Part shown: one piece after another, positions 9,834 to 19,487 of the stretch
Layout of the letters: each line of letters begins with the position of its first letter
Numbering within the stretch: the first letter of the stretch is position 1
Assembly (NCBI GenBank): GCA_027625915.1
Contig: JANTQA010000029.1
Span: 744,001 to 808,000, forward strand
Source of the DNA: Anaeramoeba flamelloides
Taxonomy: Eukaryota > Metamonada > Anaeramoebidae
Reading direction: 5' to 3'
Length of the DNA stretch: 64,000 nt
Made by a program: the position numbers and the translations under genes
The notes under the pieces: model-generated
What the model saw: only the letters and a program-made list of their open reading frames with translations
Told to the model about the DNA's origin: nothing
Database searches by the model: none

Positions 9834-12800
9834 TTAATAAATTGAATTATTTTCAAGATTTTTTTGTGAAGAACTCTCTGTTGATACTTCAACTGAAGTA
9901 ATTTTCAAATCAGAATAATGAGAATCTGTTGTTTCAGAAGAAATAGGGTCTCCACCGATATTTTTATTTCTTAAATTAGCGATAATTATTTCATTATATT
10001 CACCCGTTTCAAAAATTAATTTGACTTCATAAATAATCTTTTCCATTAACTTTCTGAGCTTGGGTATGAATTTAACCAATTTATTAGTTCTTAACACCTT
10101 GATTTCTGAACAAATTGATTGCACTTGTCTTGTGAACCGTTGGAAAGGTTTCCACAATCTATTGATTGTATTTTTGTTTTCTAAAAAATTCTGCTGTAAA
10201 AAAGGGATCCACTTTAAAAATTTTTGTAAAAAGATATTCGCTTCCTTCATTAATAAAAATATGACTTGAGTTGTTTGGAAGTTTCTTGTTATTAAAGCCA
10301 ATTCTCTGTAAATGGATAAGACGGTATACACTCGTTCTAATTGTTCGATTATTTCATTTTTTGTTTTTGATTTGATTTTGGTTAGCCGATCAAAGATTTC
10401 GGTATTCACTGTTAATAATTTGGAATAAAATATATGAAAGGTTGATTTTGTTAAGGTTTTCATATCCGGGTGTTGTTCTTGGCCATTGATTGTTATTTGT
10501 TTCAAATAATGTAAAAATGTGTTAACCTGCTGGATACTTTTCAATCTTTGAAACACCTTATTTAACAGACCTTTTAAATATATATTCTTTGTTACTGTTG
10601 ATGTATTAAAATTTTTCAGATTCCAGTTTTGTTTTAACAATTGTATAGATGATCCACCCAATAATTTATATAAAGCTAACGATTCGGTATTTTTGATAAC
10701 AATCGACATAAAATTGCATAAATTTGAACCAACAAATAATGATGTTGTCTGTGGAATAAATAATTGCAAGTGTTTAAATGCCAATTGTCTTAGCTCCTCA
10801 ATTGGATTTTCCCCAGCAAGAATAAACTGTTCCTGCTGAGAACGGTCGTTTTTTAGGTTGCAAATTTCCACAAGACATTTGAAGTGAAGTTGTTTATTTT
10901 TCATATATTTGAATTCGTTTGAAGAAAAAAGTAGTTGAAATATTTCTAAAATTAATACAATGCATCTTTGATATATCAAATAGATGTGTTGTTGTTTGTG
11001 CTGTTCAAGAATTAAATGAGTTGAATTAGATTGTAAAATGGTATTTTGGGATTCGATATTTGAATTAATGCGAGTGAAAAGACTGTTATTATATACAGTA
11101 TTTCCGTTGTTGTTACTACTGTTGATATTGCCTGTTGTTCCAAAGTTATTATTTTCAACTTTTTTTACTAATTTTAGACTTTGTGTAAATAAATCAGTTA
11201 AGTGTCTATTTAAAGATGCCAACAAGGGTTTTAAATAATTTATTATTTGAATTGGTTCTAAATCTATTTGTAAAGAAAATAAATTTAATTGTTCGTATAA
11301 AGTTTTATATGATATATTTCCATTTCGAAATGGAAAATTACGTTGAATATTCTTTAACGGCATTCTTCTTCTATTATTTTTGTTTTTCAACGGGTTAACT
11401 TTCTCTCTTAAATACGTTAACAAATATTCTAATATTTTGATACTTATTGAAAATTGAAAATTATTAGGTTTATTATAATTAGTAAATTGTTTATTTATTC
11501 TTAAATTTGATTTAATTGTATAGTTTGTGAAATTTTCGATTTCATCTTGATAATTAAATAAATTAAAATCATTGAGTAACTCAAACAATTGAAAATTAAA
11601 TGGCCGAAAAGAATTGCGTAATGACACAATTGTAATATTTTTTGGTTTCTGCTTTGGCTTTGATTCATCAAGTGATAATAATTTTGGAATTTTCCTTTTT
11701 TTCTTTTTCTTTTCTTTATGTTTGTGTTTTTGTTTTTGTTTGTGTTTGTGTTTATGTTTATGTTTATGTTTGTGCTTGTGCTTGTGCTTGTATTTATGTT
11801 TGTGTTTGTGTTTGTGTTTTTTATGTTTTTCTTTTTCTTTTTCGTTTTCTTTTTCGTTTTCGTTTTCTTTTTCTTTTTGAAAATTTTTTATTCCTAATTT
11901 TGATTCAAATAAAGAATGTGAATTTTTTAATATATATTTTTCTTTTTCTATTTCTTTATCTTTCTCCTTCTCTTTCTCATTCCACTTCCCTATTCCAAGT
12001 TCACCCATATCTATATTCTCTATATTTATACTCTTTTTGTTATCATTTTCGTTTTCAATTTCTATTTCTTTTTCTTTTTCTTTTTCAATTTCTTGTTCAC
12101 TGTCATTGTCAACATCAATACTTACATTCCTAAAGGATGGTGATTTTAAGGGAATGATTTGGAACGAAAACTGAGTAAAAATTGATAAACATTTTTTTAA
12201 TATACTTTCAATTTCAATAATATGTATTAATCTTTGTAATAGTTTTTTTCTGATGGAAAATTTTTTATAACAAGAAAAGGTATTTAAAAGTTCTCTGTAC
12301 CAATTGATCGAATGAAACAAGGACAAACATATAACATTTTTTAAAGAATTCGATAACAAGGAAAAATTCTTTAAATGTTCTTTATTAAATAATAAAAGTG
12401 GATCATCGATAATTTTTTCAAAAATGCCATCATATAATTCAAAATTTGAAGATTTAATAAATTTAATTGTACAAAACAATTTAAAACTTGAAGAAAGACA
12501 AAATAATACCTCTTGTTTTTTGGGGTTTTGATTTAAATATTTGTCAATAATAAAAATCGAAAATTTTGGTACATTTTTATTAGTATCCATTTTATTTTTA
12601 ACCTCATCTTCCCCTTCGTCATCATCATCGTCATCGTCATCATCATCATCGTCTTTGTCGTAGTTTTTTTTATCATTTAAATTTGAATTCTTTACTAAGG
12701 AATTCCAAAGTTGAATTTTCATAAATTTATTAGATTCAAGTAAAGAAATTTCAGAATTGTTTTTAAAAAAAGTATTCTGGATTAGTTCTTCAATTGAATT

Positions 12801-14951
12801 CAAAATAAAGTTTAAAATACTTGATGGAATAATTTTGCTACAATTGAGAATCATTTTTGTTAATTCGTCGTATAAAAAACTTTCTGCCATTTTGGACATT
12901 TTTTTGATTGAAAATAATGTTTTTAATATCGAAATAATTTCTTTGTTCATTAATTTGTTTTGTTTTTGCAATTGCTTATCTTGTTGAATGTTTGAAGGTT
13001 GGCTTAGAGATTGAGAGTGTGATTGTGAATGGCGTAATTGCTGAAATTTAATTTTTTCAATTGAATGTAGTAATTCTTCAATAAATGAAACAGCAGAGAT
13101 AATACCAATTTTTTTATAGTCCAAAGAAATGTTATTAATTTGCTTTCTTAGAAAAATTTGAATTTCATTTTCAATTGATCCATGAGAGTCAAAAGAGGAA
13201 TTTAAGTTTTTTGATTGATAAATGATACTTGCTGAAGTTAATGAACCAAAAATATTAAACAGAGTTCTGATCTGCTTTGGTTGGAAAAATTCCAAATATT
13301 CCAAAACACCCGATATTAGAATTGAAAATACCCGAAGTGCATGTGGATTAGTTCTCGCCAAAACCAAAAGGCACTCCAACCCTGCATCCATTTCACTTAA
13401 TATCCCTGAACCAATATGAGTTGCAATTGCTCCAACAATTTCCTGTCGGTAATAAGGTTCCTTAAATGTTCGGAAGAGGCATACATAAATGGACACCCCA
13501 TTTTTTTGAATTAAGACATCGTGATCAGAAGTCAAATAATTGGCTAAAATCATTATTGTTTCAAAACTTTGTTTCAGAGTGGTTTCGTGGCCAACAATAC
13601 TTTCGCGAATTACATTTTGGTTCAGGATATTGAGTAAGATCTTTTTTTTGATTAACATCATGATTTTCTTTCTAAATGGGACAATTTCTGTCAAAATAAT
13701 GATTACCCAAAAATGAATCACACGGAAGTCGTCGTTATTGTTGGTCAATTCTATCGAGTTATAAAAGCTTTGCGAAATAAATTTCTGATATTTGATCCCA
13801 TATTTCAAATAAGTGAAAACAAGACACTCACCGTCCCTGTAATTATTACTTTCTTCCAATTTATTCGTGTGGGTAGACGAAGAAGATGTTGAGGACGAAG
13901 AGGAAGTTGACGGAAATGAGATCTGGTTGTTGTTGTTGTCGTTGTTGGTATTTGTCGAGACTGTTGAAGAGTGGATTTGTGATCGTTGGATCATCGCAAT
14001 AGAGGAAATGTCCAATTTTTCAATCAATTTAAACACCACCAAATCTGCCGTTTCGGGCTGAACACTATTTAACAAAAACCGAACCAACAGCGCAATGTTG
14101 TATATGCCCACACAACTCAACTGCTCAACTACCTCCCTTATCACACTTTCCATTAAAACGGGATTTAAATTCAATCTCGAGAAGCAATCCAAAAGGCAGG
14201 GGATCAATTCCAAATCTGATTGCATTTCTTCCTTCAGTTGCTCGATCGTTTTGCTATGATCCTGCTCATTAATGATGTCAGGGAGCGAGATTATCAATTC
14301 CTGCTTGATTCCCTTTGGGCAGTTTGTCAGCGAAGTCAGGATCTTGTCAGTAAACAGGCTCACATTTTGATATTGGTCAACCCAACGCAGCTGTTCGATA
14401 ATTAGCTTTGGGATGTTTTCGTTATGGCTTTTTGTTTCTGATTTGTTTTTGTTGTACTTCTTGATGATCTCTTTATGCTTTCTTTTTCTGTTTGTTCCGA
14501 TCGCATTCTCATCACCATCCCCGTTTTCTTTCTCTTGAAAATTAACTGTGTGGCGATAATTTTGTAATTCAACTATAGGCAAGATTTCTAATAAAACATC
14601 AATCACCTTCAATTGAATGCTTTTTGTTTGTAATAAGATCTGAACAAGCGACAAATCCTTTTTGAAATGGAAAATGTGTGATCCCTTATGTTTTTTTGTG
14701 CTTTCTATTTCAAGTGGTAAAAGGATCTTTAAAATCGTTTTCTGATCACTACTCAATAAGATCGTAACCTCCTCAATTAAGCGTTCTGAAAAGGTTTTGT
14801 TACTCACAAGCTCTCTTTCCAGTCGAAATCGGAAGTTGTGTAGATTGTCAATCGAAATTTCATTGTTCGCATCTTTTAAGTGTTTGGCACCCAATGTTTC
14901 TAACGGACTGCAATCTATTCTTTGTTGCTGATCATTTTTAAAATTTAACAT
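9834..14951 (-). CDS. FANCD2: Fanconi anaemia group D2 protein (FANCD2)
   Basis: A single exon of 1,705 residues from the ATG at 14949-14951; the frame stays open upstream without another ATG. FANCD2 pairs with FANCI as a DNA clamp at stalled forks and interstrand crosslinks. The solenoid sequence matches FANCD2: NIPKLIIEQLRWVDQ, ELIISLPDIINEQDHS, RQEIVGAIATHIGSG, QPKQIRTLFNIFGSL, and the conserved C-terminal LRNKN. The lysine ubiquitinated in animals (human K561, in YKLIGIIGAV) is present in DYKKIGIISAV, about residue 613. It is longer than the roughly 1,450 residues usual in animals because of low-complexity inserts: S/T near 350, poly-Asp near 770, E/K/N near 950-1025 and a Lys-His dipeptide tract near 1040-1080. 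No FANCI or core-complex gene lies in the window. I see no frameshift. Confidence 0.95.
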   Translation of the reverse strand: MLNFKNDQQQRIDCSPLETLGAKHLKDANNEISIDNLHNFRFRLERELVSNKTFSERLIEEVTILLSSDQKTILKILLPLEIESTKKHKGSHIFHFKKDLSLVQILLQTKSIQLKVIDVLLEILPIVELQNYRHTVNFQEKENGDGDENAIGTNRKRKHKEIIKKYNKNKSETKSHNENIPKLIIEQLRWVDQYQNVSLFTDKILTSLTNCPKGIKQELIISLPDIINEQDHSKTIEQLKEEMQSDLELIPCLLDCFSRLNLNPVLMESVIREVVEQLSCVGIYNIALLVRFLLNSVQPETADLVVFKLIEKLDISSIAMIQRSQIHSSTVSTNTNNDNNNNQISFPSTSSSSSTSSSSTHTNKLEESNNYRDGECLVFTYLKYGIKYQKFISQSFYNSIELTNNNDDFRVIHFWVIIILTEIVPFRKKIMMLIKKKILLNILNQNVIRESIVGHETTLKQSFETIMILANYLTSDHDVLIQKNGVSIYVCLFRTFKEPYYRQEIVGAIATHIGSGILSEMDAGLECLLVLARTNPHALRVFSILISGVLEYLEFFQPKQIRTLFNIFGSLTSASIIYQSKNLNSSFDSHGSIENEIQIFLRKQINNISLDYKKIGIISAVSFIEELLHSIEKIKFQQLRHSQSHSQSLSQPSNIQQDKQLQKQNKLMNKEIISILKTLFSIKKMSKMAESFLYDELTKMILNCSKIIPSSILNFILNSIEELIQNTFFKNNSEISLLESNKFMKIQLWNSLVKNSNLNDKKNYDKDDDDDDDDDDDDEGEDEVKNKMDTNKNVPKFSIFIIDKYLNQNPKKQEVLFCLSSSFKLFCTIKFIKSSNFELYDGIFEKIIDDPLLLFNKEHLKNFSLLSNSLKNVICLSLFHSINWYRELLNTFSCYKKFSIRKKLLQRLIHIIEIESILKKCLSIFTQFSFQIIPLKSPSFRNVSIDVDNDSEQEIEKEKEKEIEIENENDNKKSINIENIDMGELGIGKWNEKEKEKDKEIEKEKYILKNSHSLFESKLGIKNFQKEKENENEKENEKEKEKHKKHKHKHKHKYKHKHKHKHKHKHKHKHKQKQKHKHKEKKKKKRKIPKLLSLDESKPKQKPKNITIVSLRNSFRPFNFQLFELLNDFNLFNYQDEIENFTNYTIKSNLRINKQFTNYNKPNNFQFSISIKILEYLLTYLREKVNPLKNKNNRRRMPLKNIQRNFPFRNGNISYKTLYEQLNLFSLQIDLEPIQIINYLKPLLASLNRHLTDLFTQSLKLVKKVENNNFGTTGNINSSNNNGNTVYNNSLFTRINSNIESQNTILQSNSTHLILEQHKQQHIYLIYQRCIVLILEIFQLLFSSNEFKYMKNKQLHFKCLVEICNLKNDRSQQEQFILAGENPIEELRQLAFKHLQLFIPQTTSLFVGSNLCNFMSIVIKNTESLALYKLLGGSSIQLLKQNWNLKNFNTSTVTKNIYLKGLLNKVFQRLKSIQQVNTFLHYLKQITINGQEQHPDMKTLTKSTFHIFYSKLLTVNTEIFDRLTKIKSKTKNEIIEQLERVYTVLSIYRELALITRNFQTTQVIFLLMKEANIFLQKFLKWIPFLQQNFLENKNTINRLWKPFQRFTRQVQSICSEIKVLRTNKLVKFIPKLRKLMEKIIYEVKLIFETGEYNEIIIANLRNKNIGGDPISSETTDSHYSDLKITSVEVSTESSSQKNLENNSIY
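11690..11880 (-). repeat. Lys-His / Glu-Lys coding microsatellite in FANCD2
   Basis: On the minus strand, CAC/CAT alternates with AAA/AAG for about 20 units, followed by GAA/AAA units, giving KHKHKH and EKEKEN runs inside the FANCD2 frame. It stays in frame, which suggests it is translated and tolerated. The seemingly long + strand frames here are shadows of this repeat. Confidence 0.9.
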
Positions 14952-15384
14952 TTTGATAGAAAAGGTAAGACAACTCTTTTTTAAGGTTTTGGGTAGCAAA
15001 GCAAGCAAATTTTTTTTACTTTTTTGAGTTTCAAAAAAAAATTAAAGAAAGAAGAAAAAGAAAAAATTGTGTTTGGAAAAAAAAATGAACACCAAAATAA
15101 TAATAATTTTTGAGCACATATTTATAGTAATTGAAAACTTTTGTGAATTCCTTTTATTAATTTCTAATGTTTTGTGTGTCCTCACAAGAATTCTTGAAAC
15201 TTTTTGAGAATTAAGTTTTTACAAAATTTATTTAAATTGAGAGAAAAAAGGGTTTATGAATTGAGAAAATGAATTGTGGATTGGTAGGTACCAAAAAAAT
15301 GAATAGATAAGGTATTTTTCAAAACTTGTTAGATCTTTTTTTAGATAAAATTTTTGGTGTGTGATTTCAATCTTTGAATAATTT

Positions 15385-15745
15385 TTGACAGTCACGATCA
15401 TGAAAAAACTTTTTCAAAAACAAATTAAATATTTTATAATTTTACACTTTTTAATAACTTCAATCATAATAACCACGATTGGTTAATAAAGGATCTTTGA
15501 TCAAAAAATATTTTTAAAGATATTTATGTTTTAAGTTGGAAAATCCAATATAACTAAAGATTTTTTTCAATTTAATAATAAAAAATTTGAAGAAATATGT
15601 TTTCTTCACCATAATGAGTCATTTTATTATATTTCAAAAGTATATTCGATCTGATTGATATCTTTCAAATAGGTGATAAATTATTTTGACTATTCAAGAA
15701 TTATTTGTTCTTTTAAATTGGAAAAACTATTTTTTTTTTTTTACT
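15385..15745 (+). repeat. Dispersed repeat R2, copy 1
   Basis: Aligns with 35815-36185: ordered shared words include TTTAATAACTTCAAT, GGTTAATAAA, GATCTTTGATC and GAATTATTTGTTC. In both places the repeat runs straight into a palindrome cluster whose first module is GTTAGGT..TCTTGAGTTTT, so repeat and cluster travel together. Confidence 0.65.
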
Positions 15746-16305
15746 TAGACCGTTAGGTTGTCTTGAGTTTTTTGTTTATTTGTGAAGTGTTCTAGGTTTT
15801 TTTTATTTTTTGAAATAAACAGAAAATTTTAATAAAACCTAGGCACTCTATGGCACCCTACCGACACTTCCCGTTAGGTTTTCTTGAGTTTTCTGGTTAT
15901 TTGTGAAGTGTTCTAGGTTTTTTTTTATTTCAAAAAGCAAAAAAAACCGAACGAAAATCATTAGATTTTACAAATAAAACAAAAAACCTCAAGAAAATCT
16001 AGGACACTTTTCATTAGGTTTTTTATAATTTTTGAAATGAATAGAAAATATAAGAAATTTTCAGTTTATTCCAAGAAGTAAAAAAAAAAACACGGTTAAG
16101 TTTTCCAGAATTTAAAAGAATAAAGTAAAATCTAGTTTATTTTATTTCATTCTTTTTAATTCTGGAAAACCACCGTTAGCTTTTTTTTAATTTAAGAAAT
16201 AATAAGAAAATTTTTGATATTTTCTTTTAATTTCTTAAATAAAAAAAAAGCTAGGCACTTGACGGACATTTTTCGTTAAGTTTTCCGGAATTTATATTCT
16301 GGCCT
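15745..16305. repeat. Palindrome cluster 2
   Basis: At least five imperfect hairpins in a row, each bounded by CCGTTAGG-, CCTAGG- or CCTAAC-like words: an ACTTTTTGAAATAAACAG-type hairpin, a TTTTCTTGAGTTTT..AAACCTCAAGAAAA pair, an AATTTAAAAGAATAAAGTAAA hairpin and a TTTAAGAAATAATAAGAAAAT hairpin. Short GGCACTCTATGGCACC-like GC-richer words separate some of them. Confidence 0.75.
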
Positions 16306-17310
16306 AGTTATTTTCAATCTAACCGAAAAAGATTTTAATTAGATAGATGTTTGGATAAATAAAAAAGTTTCAAAATTTTTAAAAAATAATACCACATTCT
16401 CCCAGAATAATTTATAAAACTGAGGCAAAAAACACTAAGTAAGAATTTCAATATATAAAAGAATATTTAAACTCAAAAAGAAATTAGAAAATCTTGGGTA
16501 TAAACACATAGCAAAAAATTTAAAAGTTTCAAAAAAAAGACAATTAAAATATTAATTGGAAAGCGGAAAATTTCAAATTGATAAATGCGAATATTGATAT
16601 ATTTAGAGAAAACTTAATAATAAATATTACTGGGTTGAAAGGTCAGGATGATTTAAAAAATATTAGGTATAATAACAATATATTTAAAAAATTGTTTCAA
16701 GTTCTGTAGAGTGTGGTAGAGTTTTTTTTTAATTTTTGATATTAAGAAAATTAAATAATTTTTTTTTTAAATATCAAAAAGTAAAAAAAAAACTAACCGC
16801 ACTTTTCCAGAATTCAAAAGAATCGAGAAAAATCAAAGATTTTACTTAATTCTTTTGAATTAAAAAAACCTAACAACAAAAAATATTTAAAATGTGGAGG
16901 CTCTAATTCCATATTTAAACTAAGAAATTTCACAAATGATCTAAATAGATATTCTTATGTTTATGATAAGAATAAAAAAAAAAAAAAAAATCTTGCAATT
17001 TATGTTAAAAAATTAAAACCTAGATGGAGTTCAAGATATCGATTATTTTTTATGGGACTTTCCATTCTATAAAGAAAATGGAATTATTTGGATTAATAAA
17101 ATAATTCAAATCAACAAAAATAATATAAATAATATCTTGGATATTATTCAAAATAAAGAATCATTATTTATTTTGTAATTAGTTAATGATGAAGAGTATT
17201 ATGGTTCTTTATTGAAATTTCTAAACAAAAATTTAGAAATTATTAAAGTACTTTTGAGTTTCCTCAAGTGGCTTCAAGTTGTTAAATCCTAGAAATTGAA
17301 AGGATAGAGA
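16305..17310 (+). mobile_element. LINE (non-LTR) 3' fragment, copy 1, decayed
   Basis: Aligns along its length with the 3' half of the better copy at 24330-26095: GTTTGGATAAATAAAAAAGT, CACATTCTCC, ATTAGGTATAATAACAAT, AGAAATTTCACAAAT, GATATTCTTAT and TCTTGCAATTTATGT occur in the same order. The frame is broken many times and no reverse-transcriptase part remains, so it is 5'-truncated. It is interrupted by palindrome cluster 3 at the same site as the other copy. Confidence 0.55.
16705..16875. repeat. Palindrome cluster 3 (inside LINE copy 1)
   Basis: Starts with TGTAGAGTGTGGTAGAG, then a hairpin around AAATATCAAAAAGTAAA, then the CCAGAATTCAAAAGAATCGAG / CTTAATTCTTTTGAATT hairpin, ending CCTAAC. 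Matching LINE sequence continues on both sides. Confidence 0.7.
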
Positions 17311-17504
17311 ATAATCAAAGATTGTTTTTTTTGTTTTGTTTTTTTTAAAAAAATAACATTAACTTCTATCAGATGAAATTAATTTCCTCATTTATATATT
17401 CAAAATATTTTCAAAAAAATTTGAATTATTTCGAGTCTTATATTTTCAAAAAAAAAAAAAAAAAAATAGTTCAACTAGAAAATTACAATTTTTCCATTAG
17501 ACTA

Positions 17505-18561
17505 AACTCAATTCCAAAAATTGGGGCACACCTTCAAAATCAATTTAATTCCAAGAAAAGTGATATTTGACTCTTAAATAGAAACATTAGATATTAACAA
17601 TCAATAGAAATAATTTTAAAGTTAATTATTTATCATTTTTTTTCATTATTTTTTGATTTTTGATTTTCAATAATTTTTTTGATTTTTTTTGTATTCTTTT
17701 TTTTCAAAAAAAAAATTTTCTTTTTTTTTCAAAACATTTTGAAAATCTCAAAATCACTTTAAAATGAAATTTAAAAGTTTTCATTCTGATCACAAAAAAA
17801 AATTTTTTTTTTTCTCTCAAAAAGAAAAAAGATTCTTTTTTTATCGAGAAAAAATTTTTTTGAAAAAAAATCATGATTTGGTGTACTAGGACACATGACC
17901 TACAAATAGACCTTATTATTATTAATGGAAGTGTGAATACTGAATGTATTATTAATGATATTATCAAAAAAATCAAATGTAATTCAACTCGCTAATTTAG
18001 AATATGGTGAGTTGAAATGGATTTTCCAAAAGGATGGAGCTTGTCCACATACTTCAAAAAAAAAACACAAACTTACTTAAATCGGGGATGTAATGTTCTG
18101 GACCCTTGACCCCCAATTCCACAAGATTTAAATCCAATTGGGAATTTATGGATACTAAACTGAAAAATTGTAACCAAAAAATGAAGAAGAATTTTTAAAA
18201 TTTTCACTAATGTATGAAATACTTTGAGTTGGGAAACCTAAGATAATTAGTAAACTCTATATTTAAAAGGATAGATTTAGTTATCAAAAGACAAGGTGAA
18301 TCTATTAATAGTTTTTATTAATTAATCTTTCAATAAAAATGGATTTTTTGGTAACCGTGTTCCAAAAAAAGGGGCACACTTTTTTTTATTTTTTCTTTTT
18401 TATTTTTTGAATTGAATTTTAAATTTACTATAAAATATATAAATAGTATTAATTAAATATTTTGGGGTCTTTTATTATTTTAATGTTTAAATATCATGTA
18501 TTTTGGAGTATATTTTTATTAATGTAATTTTTTTTTGTGTCCCATTTTTTGGAATTGAGTT
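17505..18561 (+). mobile_element. Tc1/mariner element with decayed transposase
   Basis: Terminal repeats AACTCAATTCCAAAAATTGG and, on the other strand, AACTCAATTCCAAAAAATGG, each next to TA. The interior reads in pieces as a Tc1/mariner transposase on +: near 17875-17990 the strand region (TECIINDII), near 18018-18060 FQKDGACPHTS, which carries the second catalytic Asp and the H, and near 18125-18160 a DLNPIGNLW-like stretch in which the third acidic residue is replaced by Gly. Several frame breaks separate these. A second TIR-like word (TTCCAAAAAAAGGGGCACAC) at about 18360 suggests a nested short derivative at 18350-18561. Confidence 0.75.
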
Positions 18562-19487
18562 TATGAACACTCGTAATATAGTTTCTTGTAAGTTCTTCAA
18601 AAAGTGTTAATAAGTCCTGAAAAAATTATCAAGTGTTAAAATATTTTTCAGTATTTACAAGAATATTTGATAAATTCTTTTTCAGTCCAAGAAATGTGGA
18701 ATCCATTTATTATTATTATATTACTTATTTTTATTTTTCATTGGTATTTTTTTTACAGATTTTTAATTTTCCTTTTTTTTTTTTTTTTTTTTTTTGATAA
18801 TGTTGGATTAGTATAAATAAATAAATAATTTTATCAATTAAATTGAAATTGTAAAAACTTTTTTAAATTAAATAGAAACATAGTCCATTAATGAGTTTTT
18901 TTTTCTGATTTAAAGAAAAAAATTGTCAAAAACAGACTTTAAAAAAAATTTTTAATTGTTTTTGTTTCTTTCTTAATTTTTTTTTGTATTAGAAATAAAT
19001 TTTTTTATATATAAAAAATTTCGAAACCAAAAACATTAAAAAAAAAAAAAAAAAAGATTTAAAACTATAAAATTACAAATTACCTTTTTAAAAAAAAATA
19101 AATACAGAAAATTAGATTTCATAGTTTATTTAGATTTATTTTCAAATGATATTGTTGAAAAATAAATTGAAAAAAATTTTCATTCAACTTTCTAAAAAAA
19201 AAAAAAAAAAAATCCCGAAAATTTATAGAATTCCTGAAATACTTAATTTCTACTAAAAGTGAAAAACAAAATATACTCTCAGCTTAGCACTGTATATATT
19301 TTACATTTTATGAGGTCTTTGAAACATTTTTTATGGAAATCTGAATGAAAATTTTGATCAAATGTGTTTTAAAAAAAATAATATTATAATTTTTTGTTTA
19401 TTTTTTGAGAGTTTAATTCAAACGATAAAAAAAAATAAAAAGTAAAAAATATAAATATTCAAATAAGGAAATAATTCAAAGTTATTT

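Larger units (their letters stand above)
14952..19487. other. Intergenic, transposon graveyard
   Basis: 4.5 kb without a host gene. In order it holds a dispersed repeat (about 15385-15745), palindrome cluster 2 (15745-16305), a LINE 3' fragment interrupted by palindrome cluster 3 (16305-17310), a Tc1/mariner relic (17505-18561), and long A/T runs near 18774 and 19040. From about 18600 to 19487 I see only AT-rich DNA. Confidence 0.7.

Noticed and set aside
11614-12133. Open frames of 88 and 163 codons on + rich in C, V, Y and F
   Set aside because: They are antisense shadows of the Lys-His and Glu-Lys tracts of FANCD2, and the minus frame carries the conserved protein.
15745-16305. Palindrome clusters as long terminal repeats or a CRISPR array
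   Set aside because: Modules are hairpins in varying order with no unique spacers, no LTR ends, no tRNA-primer site and no internal gene set between matching copies.
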